In this document: positions 55,931 to 64,000 of the stretch, in pieces
Numbering within the stretch: the first letter of the stretch is position 1
How the letters are laid out: the number at the start of each line of letters is the position of its first letter
DNA from: Ficedula albicollis
Lineage: Eukaryota; Chordata; Aves; Passeriformes; Muscicapidae
DNA length: 64,000 nucleotides
Reading direction: 5' to 3'
NCBI RefSeq assembly: GCF_000247815.1
Contig: NC_021681.1
Coordinates: 20,773,495 to 20,837,494 of the forward strand
The notes under the pieces: model-generated
Database searches by the model: none
Told to the model about the DNA's origin: nothing
What the model saw: only the letters and a program-made list of their open reading frames with translations
Translations under genes and position numbers: made by a program

Positions 55931-58856
55931 ATGAAAAAATACCTGTATGTACCTAGTACATATTATTCAGAGCAGAATCAAATATATTATTTTTTTAAAA
56001 ATCTCTTATTGTCATTATACTTCAGTGCAATGATAAGCATTAATTAGACAAATAACAGTAATCAGTTTTGAACTGCTGCCTTTTCCAATTCATAGTGCAA
56101 TGTGCAAAAGACATGGTTCATAATCTGAGACACAGCTTTACTGGACAGGTTAATAGTTAATAATTACTCTTTTCTACTGAAGCCCCAATTAAAATCATGA
56201 TGCTCTGAAAGGATCTCCCATCTCATTTGACTAATTGGCAGCATATAAAATTATGAAGCAAGAGCAAAGGCATATTTAAAAGGTTGGAAGAGCTCACTGA
56301 CACAACATCTTTTTATCTCTGTAGCAGATTGGGTAGAGAAGTAAGATTTAGATGCTGTGGGTATATCAGATGCTGCCATTACCTACTGTAATACAGAGCA
56401 TTCGAAAAGGGCTTGGTAACACAAACAAAACTCAAGGTGGAAAAAGCCCACTTATATACAAATATCTTCATTTATATACCATTCTTCCAAATTGCAAGTT
56501 TTTAACCAAGTAAGGTTTGGCTTCACCTTGTATTTTTAATACTGCACTTGATGTTTAATCATGCTCCAGGATTCCCCATCACAAAGATCGAGGGGATGTG
56601 CAAAGGAATTTGGTGGCAAAACTGTCTGAAGAGGTTTTGGCTTTTGCTGATCAGCCCTCAAGGTGCTGTGCTGAGGCTGTAAAAGGGATGGAGGATGCAG
56701 GCAGTTTAATAGGGACCATGAAAAGAAACACATCTTTCCTTTTCAGCTCAAACACTGTCCTTACCTGAGGAATGGCATCATTGTTATACTGAACAAAAAG
56801 GGCTGGGAAAGGGATTAAGCTGCATAAAACTTCAAATAGCTATAAATGCATACACAGTGGTCTCATAGATGACAAGCTATTGCCATAAAGGTCTTAGAAA
56901 GGGAAAACATACTGCAATGGAATTTATTAAACTATTCCTGCCATACAGTGGCATATATAGGAACAATACAAAAGCAAAGAGTTGCTCTGTATCATGGCAA
57001 GACCTTTAGACTTTGATGTAGTTACTACCAGAGAAATAACATGAAGTGCATTTATTTGTGGAAAGAATCTAACAAGCAGATCTAAGATTTTTTAAAGACA
57101 TTTTTTGTAATGACTTTCCAAACTAAAACTGGCTTTCGCAATTTTAAATTTTAAATTTTCTTTCCTTTTTTTAATAACTAGAAAATTACTTTTAGGGAAG
57201 AGAGAGTCTCCTTTTGTGTTTCTTGGATGTCCTACAGAATGTGGGAAGAAAAGCAGAAGGGAAGGGTAAGAAAATTCAGGTTGTTAATCCCAAAAATCTG
57301 CCTTTGAGCAATGGGGCTGTATGGCAGTGATGAGCAAGGGCTACTTTGTACATAACTTCAACATCCATTACATTTTAAAGTATATTTCTCTTTTATTGCT
57401 TCAAAGTCAGGTAAGTTCTATCCAAGGACTTCTCAATGAGCACTGGTCACAAGCTTGTTGTGTGCTGGCTTGACTGGAAATCCACACACTGATCTCTGCA
57501 CAGCTGTGGCAGTTGAGGAAAAACCTTTGGAGACTTTTTCACCCCACTCTCTCTAAACCAGAAATCATCCTGGTTTAATTCTGTAATCCTTGCACAGAAA
57601 AAAAATTAACATCCTGCTCCTACATGTTGGTATTAAGCTTATCAAGAACTGAATGTTCTGTCCAATACTTTTTCCTGTTTTCTGCCTGCTCATCTTCTAC
57701 ACAGTTTTATCAAAGAAAAGTAATTTGTTACACATCAGCAGTTTTTAAAAATGGAATTTTTCACAATAGGGTATTTGGACAATTAAACATAAGCCAGATA
57801 TACTGCCAGTTCCCTGTACTAGATTTTAGCAACTTTTAATACAAATTGAGTGCATATTTTATTGCCAGATCTTGCTTACCACTGCTAAGAAATTCACAAT
57901 GTTCAATCTAATTAAAAATGAAATTGAACTACAATTCCCTAGAAACAAGGGCTGATTGGACTCAATAAGCTTTACTTAATTTATTTCAGAAACAAAATAA
58001 TTGAATTGCTTACAGTCCAGAAAAAAAAAAAAAAAGCTTCATTATTTGATGAGTATATAATACAAAGCCTTTCATATTGCTATTGCATTCCTACATCTTC
58101 AGGAAATACTACTCTCTCCTAAATAAGCATGTAGAGGAACACTGTGTGCATAATAAGTATCATTAAATATTCAGTAAACATTAAAAAGAAACAGGCTGTA
58201 TGAATGTCCAGATGAGCAACCTCCAGAAAGCCAATAGCATTTCCCCGTTCACACTGAAACTGTTGTTTCTGATTATGTTTATGGTTATTCCAGTCTATGT
58301 TTAGACTCTATTACAGAGAGAATAAAGCTGAAGATCCATCATACAAAAAACAATTACACAAAGATATAATTATAATCTTGCTAAATCATCAAGAATAAAC
58401 TGATTAGCCCCTTTGTTGGATTTTATGCATTCTACCCAACTTTTTATCCAAAATCCACTGATCTGCCAACAGTCACAGACCAGTCAAATCTGCCAATGTC
58501 CCCTTACATTTTTTTCTCTTTTTTTTTTCTTATTTGTTTTCCTACCACTAGAAAAATTAACTAAGACCAGCAGATCTGATTTAAAAACACTTTTCCCAGC
58601 ACAGGGCACTTCTCACCCAGAAATTGTGGTGTCAGGTTCTCCTCACCCTTCTGCACCTTGTGCAGGGCACAAAACCCACAGCAGCACTGTCCTGGTGAGG
58701 TGGCTGCAGTTCCACTGTGCCAGCATCCCCTCTGCTCACCACAAACATTTGGGGCACCTGCTCCCAACCTCAGGGGGCTCTCAGCTCTCTGCAAACTTCT
58801 CCTTCTCACTCCTGACTCCAGCAGCGAGCTCCCAGCCAGGAGATACCCCAGACACA

Positions 58857-58917
58857 GTGTCACAGGATGGTTTGGGTTGGGAGGGACTTTAAAGCTCATC
58901 TCATTCCAACCCCCCCT
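58857..58917 (-). mobile_element. CR1 LINE, short 3' terminal fragment, reverse orientation
   Basis: The plus strand reads TGTCACAGGATGGTTTGGGT followed by TGGGAGGGACTTTAAAGCTC and CATTCCAACCCCCC, which is the complement of the last 60 or so bases of a CR1 element. Nothing recognisable of CR1 continues beyond 58917. The GC-rich 58580-58856 segment on the other side does not look like CR1. Confidence 0.88.
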
Positions 58918-61717
58918 CAAAATATCAGCAAGAATAAGGGAGAAGATGAGCAGAGAGCAAGAGGAATACCTACTTGGTATAAACATCCCTCACTGTGCCT
59001 CACATGCAATGTAAACTCCTAACCTTTGATTCTCTCTATGGTCTTTTCTCAACTAAAATGTAAATATCCTTGGGGTACCTGAAATATATATACATATAAC
59101 ACTGGAAGTTAGCAGTGTTGAAATGCAAACAGCCCAAGCCATCCTTCTGTCTCCAAGACAAAAGCAGGATTGTGCCTTTGCCAGCTCCAAGGGTACAGCT
59201 GCTGTATGGGATCCACCAAGGCATCAGCAGATGCTCTCACAACCACACAGAAATCAGTCAGGGATTTGCAATTAAGGCACACTTGCTGCCCCAAGTAATT
59301 TCATATTAGCACAATTTTTAGATTATTAAAACATAGCTCCCTTCACTGGACCTGTGCAGAACTAATACCTATTCATTTACTTCATTATTCTCACCATTCC
59401 TATCTAATTACTAGTATTGGAAAATTCCAGTCTTTTGCTTTGGTTTTTTGTTAAGTACAAAATATAGTCCCTGCTCAACTCTTTCCTGGTCTATTACACT
59501 GCATCCAGGTTTCATGCTTTTAAAATAATGCCTTGAATATAATATAACAGTCTCTTCTGAGACTGCATAACATTGTTATGTTATTTTATTTAATTTTATG
59601 TTTCCAAGTAGAACATGTAATGATATAGAGTGTGCTATACTTAAGCCTCAGGCATATCTATATATCAACTAGGAAAACTGAATATTATTAATTGGTTAAT
59701 GAATATTTTAGCTTCATTTATGGAAAAGAGCAGTGTTTAACTACTTGGTTAGCATGCCTTTAAGTAAATCAATACTCAGAATGAACTTATTTATCCTCCT
59801 TATTAGAAAAACAGTCACAAACCAGGAGTGATAAAAGAAATGATCATAAAGAATGTGCCCCAGTGCATGAAGTCATTTCAAGAACTATAAATATTAAACA
59901 AGTTATAACAAACCTTAGCAATAAAAGTTCTTTATAAATTATCAGTACTGATTTCCACTCCTAAGCTCCCCTAGAAATTCCAAAATTTAAAATTAGACTA
60001 GTCTTGATTTTTTTTACCTCACTGACACTTCAGAAACTAAAATTTTTTTCCACAAGAACTTATTCATGAACTGTGGTACACAGGACAAATCATGAATGCA
60101 TCTTTCATACTGAACATCAAGGTTTAAAGTGGAATATGTAATAAACTGAACCACCACTTAATGTATAACTCTGGTACAGCAAAACTGCAGGCAATCTACA
60201 CAAAAGATACAACAGCTGAAAAAGCCAACATGTGCAGCTTTTGTGTCTTCCTAGCTCCTTTCTTTTTCACTGCTTTCCACTCAGCACATCAGTGAAACAG
60301 AGCTCTGCCTCCTCCTGTGACCTACTAAATAGCCCATTTCACCAAAATGAAATAGTAGAAAGAGCTACATGAAGGAGGTCCAAGGTTGAAGCACTTGATG
60401 AGAACAGGGAAGGCAGCTGGATTAGTTTGGCAGTCACAAAGCACTACAAAGTCATTCATTCACCAGCACTTAAGGAAAAAAAGAAAAAAAAAAAAGGCCA
60501 AACCAACAACCCCCAGCTCCTCTTCAGTAACACCAGTCTACAATTAGTTCCAAAACATCAATCCAAAATTATGGCCTTCTCCTGTCTTAAAAAATAGAGT
60601 GAAAAATATAAAATGTGAAGAATAGGTCCAACTTTCTGTCACTAAGATTTTTTTCCTGCAGTGATTAGGAAAGGAAGATCCCAATACCAAAACAAGGTCA
60701 TACCAAGAATTGTTAAGAAAGATGTGGTAGTAAAACCCTTGCTCTGTCACTCTCCTCAGCCAGGTCACTGACAGCACATTATTTTTGTCTTTCTCTGACA
60801 ATTTTTTGTAAAAGGAAAGGAAAGACCAAAAGAAAATATCTTTTGAAGCCTTGTACATTAAAAACACAGTTCCCTCCAGTGGGCCCATGGAAAAGATTTA
60901 GCACCACTTACAGCTCCTAGAACTCCACTAAACTTTCTAAATGACAAGCAGAATACTGCAGTTGTAAGATGAATGAAAAAGAAATACAATAAAACTCATG
61001 ATCAATCAACATCTGTTACACCACTGTAACTCCTAAGACAGAACTGGCAGAAAAAAAAAGTCTTTAAAGAATACACAACTTCACTCTGGGAAAAAAGAAA
61101 AAACAAACTGAAAACCAACACAAACCAAAACGAATGCCAAACCAAAAGCCTCCCACCTACAAACCTAAATAATATCTTCCTCTCAACACTAAGCTACACT
61201 ACAGGACCATGTAAAGAATGAATGGTCTGACAGAACGAAGATGACAGTAACAGGCCCTGGTGTTTAGCCCAGGAGAGAAATCTGTGGAAAAATCAGGGAA
61301 TATTTCCAAGTTCAGAACAAGCATTTTCTCTTGCAATAGGTTTGCAAAAGAGACAGAGGGAAAAAAATCCCACAAACAGAAATTTCTATTCTCAGCCATC
61401 AACTCCTCTTTGGCCACTGACAGTGGTGACTAATTTTTTATTTACTGTTGTTTGTAACTAAAAAGTTGAAAAGGGAGACAGTTCAGGGTTACAGGGCAAG
61501 TTTACTTTTGCATCACTTATTAATGCAAAATGCATCTCTATCCATTCTCTTTAGAAAATTGCTGGTTATTGAAATCCTTGTGCCTAAGCCTGCATTTAAC
61601 TGCATCAGCTTTACACCAAAGTAACACCCTCAATTGTCAATAACCCTTAATTGGTAAGAAACTCAAAGCCAGGATTTTTGACCTTTATTTGCTGGTATCC
61701 TCTCTCAAGTAAAAAGT

Positions 61718-61792
61718 GATGAGAGGAAACTGCCTCAAATTGCATCAGGGAAGTTTCAGTTCGATATTAGGAAAAAATTCTTCACCGTGCAT
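61718..61792 (+). mobile_element. CR1 LINE, short internal 3'-region fragment
   Basis: GAGAGGAAACTGCCTCAAAT, TGCATCAGGGAAGTTTCAGT and GATATTAGGAAAAAATTCTT followed by CACCG match the CR1 3' region block that normally reads GGCCTCAAGTTGCGCCAGGG and so on. Similarity fades after about 61792. It is truncated at both ends. Confidence 0.8.
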
Positions 61793-64000
61793 GCAGGTGG
61801 TACCTTAAGAATTGCATCAGTTACTCTGGGCTGCTCAGATTTAGGCTGAAGCTGGAATATTTTGTGTATCTTTTTTCTCCCACCTCTTAATAAATGGTAT
61901 AGCATTAGGAGGGTTTTATATAACTGCTTTCCAATGTCCAATTCTATATCAAGAAATGTTTAAGTATATACATAGAGGACCTCATCACCAAAAGCTATTG
62001 CAGAGATAAACAGACTCAGAACTGAAATGCCCCATTCCACAGAGCAGTCATGATTATAATTAAATTGCTCCAGACATATCTTCCACTTCAGGGAGTCGAG
62101 ACACCTATGATTGCCATTTCTAGAAAAGGGATATCAGGGGAAAAAATATTTCTTCCTACTTGCTGTGCAAGCCATCCCCTTCCCTTAAGCACAGGCCACG
62201 CCAAGGAAGGATGTCAGGCTGACAGAGGGCATTTCTTACATGATGTTCTCACAGGGAAAGAAAGGAGGAGAGATTTTTCTGGTCAATAACAACTTCCTGA
62301 CAGAAGACTAAGCAGCTGATCAATCTGGATGAGAGACTGTGTGTGCAGCTCACCATGACAGTCCATGGTGACAGGTGACACAAAGGTGCCATGTGATGGC
62401 CGTGACCTTATTGTCATGGCAGAGTTCTACCTGATCACACACCACCCATGGCTACTTTTTCTGAATGGGAATTGTTCTGTAAAGCGTACTGTGCAACACA
62501 TTTAAGTGTGGTTTTTCTATTAAATAAAGTGAGTTTTAATGTGCTTTAACATAAAGCAGTGTTTTTCTGTATTCTTCTGGACACCTCACTGCGTCAAGCT
62601 TATCTCTTTACTGAGAACAAAGATCTGCTGTATTAACCATCAGGCTAATTTGAATATGAAAACTTCGGTTTTCTTGAAATTAAATAACATACTTGTAGGT
62701 TTTTTCTGTATGCTGGTGAACAGAAAAAGGAAGAAATAGGCAATTTAAGCTACTTTCCCCCGTTACCATTGCTATCACCCAGTATTGAACAATTCTGCAC
62801 CGTTGGCAGGTCAGAAGCAAATCTTATTTTCTGAGTTTCTGTATGCCTTGAAATGACTTCACCTTCAAAGAAAATAAAGCAACTTGAGTGACAGTGTCAG
62901 ATTTTGTCCTTGCAACTTTCAGTGAAGCTGTACAGTGTGCACAAAGTTCATCCAGTCACGTATACTTGCAAATAATATAAATGAACGAATTATCATTTAA
63001 ATTAAGAATTTATTAAAACCTCACATTTTTTTGTAAGATTCATTTTGCACTTCCAAAGTGTTCAAGATTTTCAGAAAAAGCACATATGGAAACAAAAAGA
63101 ATTTGCAAACAGATTTCATTGTATGTAACAACTACCACAGCAAAGTAGATTTCTGTGTATGATAGTTTCACATACATTTTTTTAAATACTAATGTCTTAA
63201 ACTTTCCTAACTAGCTATTTTTTGATTAATAAGATTGCACTAAAAAGGAACAAAATTCTAATTAAATACTCTCTAGAGAAAATTTCTGCACTTTTATCAC
63301 ATGCTGTATTACACTTCCAACCCCACTTCCCTGAATAGAGCATCTTCTTTTAAGATGCTTCCATCAATGTCAAATAATATACTTGGACTCCTCACAGGTA
63401 TTTCAAACCAAGAAAAAAATTACATTCTGCTTGGAATGAGACTGTTCTAGGCAGGAAGAAGAGGCCAGATCCCAGCTCTCCTAATGCATTCCAAATGCCT
63501 TCCCTGTTTCTCCTTTTTAAGGAACATTGCAGCACATTACAGTAAGGGACAGTAATTTCTACACAGATGCTCCAGATTAATTACTTTCTAATGTCTCATA
63601 ACAATTTCTTCAGCCTGTAACCCAAGAATGGACTGAACCAGCAGATTTGGGCTTGCCTTTTTTCCTAATACTCTCTAATATGAGAAACAGGAATGGGATA
63701 TGCCCAGGTGGTTAAGTGGATTAAATGTTATCATTTTTCCTCTGAGATTACAGTGGAGGCCTGACTGAAATGAGTTGTCAGGTCAGTTCTCCAGTGGACA
63801 TTTTATAACACAAAGCCATCACATATAACTGTATACTGATATAAGAGGCAATATAGTCAATTCCCACTCCAGGGAAAACCAAGGTTGACTCAGAAGTGAA
63901 ATATATGCTTCCATCTTATTGCAAGGGAAGTCTCTCTAGGTCACCTCAAGGTCACCTCTGAGGCTGTGTGCTAAGAATTCTTGTGTCTGCATAACAACTG

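Larger units (their letters stand above)
50189..64000 (-). other. NAALADL2: Intron of NAALADL2 upstream of the PA exon (partial)
   Basis: The intron ends with TTCCCTCAG just before the exon at 50188. The preceding exon in the family encodes the first part of the PA domain and was not found, so this intron is probably longer than 13.8 kb. It contains short tandem duplications at 50591-50739 and 55780-55930 and CR1 fragments at 58857-58917 and 61718-61792. In 50740-55770, 55940-58550, 58920-61700 and 61800-64000 I recognise nothing beyond AT-rich unique DNA and A-rich patches (for example 60477-60495 and 61085-61145). Confidence 0.75.

Noticed and set aside
56765..56819. Possible 55-nt minus-strand exon upstream of the PA exon, with TTTTATGCAG acceptor, CAG/GTAAGG donor and one open frame ending in phase 0
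   Set aside because: The splice signals are good and the phase would suit, but the 18-residue peptide (containing ALFVQYNNDAIPQ) does not resemble the family segment expected before LSLLEDAG. Treated as a pseudo-exon unless RNA-seq shows otherwise.
58413..58892. 159-codon plus-strand ORF and overlapping antisense ORF
   Set aside because: Covers T-rich, GC-rich unclassified and CR1 sequence in turn; no family resemblance.
62160..62470. Slightly GC-richer stretch that might be an LTR or regulatory element
   Set aside because: No terminal inverted TG/CA ends, target duplication or primer-binding site could be identified.

Overview
The window is AT-rich vertebrate nuclear DNA, almost certainly from a bird. 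It carries several fragments of CR1 LINEs, with the avian-type 3' end seen in both orientations. It has no operons, no bacterial-style ORFs and no CRISPR array. Real coding sequence amounts to three short exons with canonical splice sites on the minus strand. Everything else is intron.

The three exons belong to one gene that I recognise as NAALADL2 (N-acetylated alpha-linked acidic dipeptidase-like 2), a type II membrane glycoprotein of the glutamate carboxypeptidase II / transferrin receptor (M28B) family. In transcript order they are 50188-50038 (151 nt, end of the PA domain), 11570-11427 (144 nt, linker leading into the peptidase-like domain) and 2680-2588 (93 nt, first strands of the peptidase-like domain). 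Codon phases join without a break (0/1, 1/1, 1/1), and the joined reading follows my memory of the mammalian protein without gaps. The 5' exons (cytoplasmic tail, membrane anchor, start of the PA domain) must lie beyond 64000. The exons carrying the metal-site region and the C-terminal dimerisation domain must lie before position 1.

Layout: 1-2587 is intron with two abutting tandem duplications. 2588-2680 is an exon. 2681-11426 is an 8.7 kb intron with a T29-G445 homopolymer block. 11427-11570 is an exon. 11571-50037 is a 38.5 kb intron with most of the repeats: G54-A13, a 661-bp exact tandem duplication, a 629-nt perfect TG array followed closely by A21-TTC-G103-A26, a 1021-bp tandem duplication with one mismatch, a CR1 at 24.8 kb, a GGAT array at 32.3 kb, a spaced 320-bp duplication at 36.1-37.0 kb, and CR1 copies at 38.0 and 41.3-41.8 kb. 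50038-50188 is an exon. 50189-64000 is intron with a few small tandem duplications and two CR1 fragments.

I found no self-contained novel gene system. The unusual content is structural: very long guanine homopolymers, always next to A/T homopolymers and always with G on the template strand of the gene; uninterrupted microsatellites hundreds of bases long; and about a dozen local direct duplications that fall into an older short class and a nearly identical long class. The long near-identical copies and the homopolymer lengths could be assembly artefacts and should be checked in reads first.
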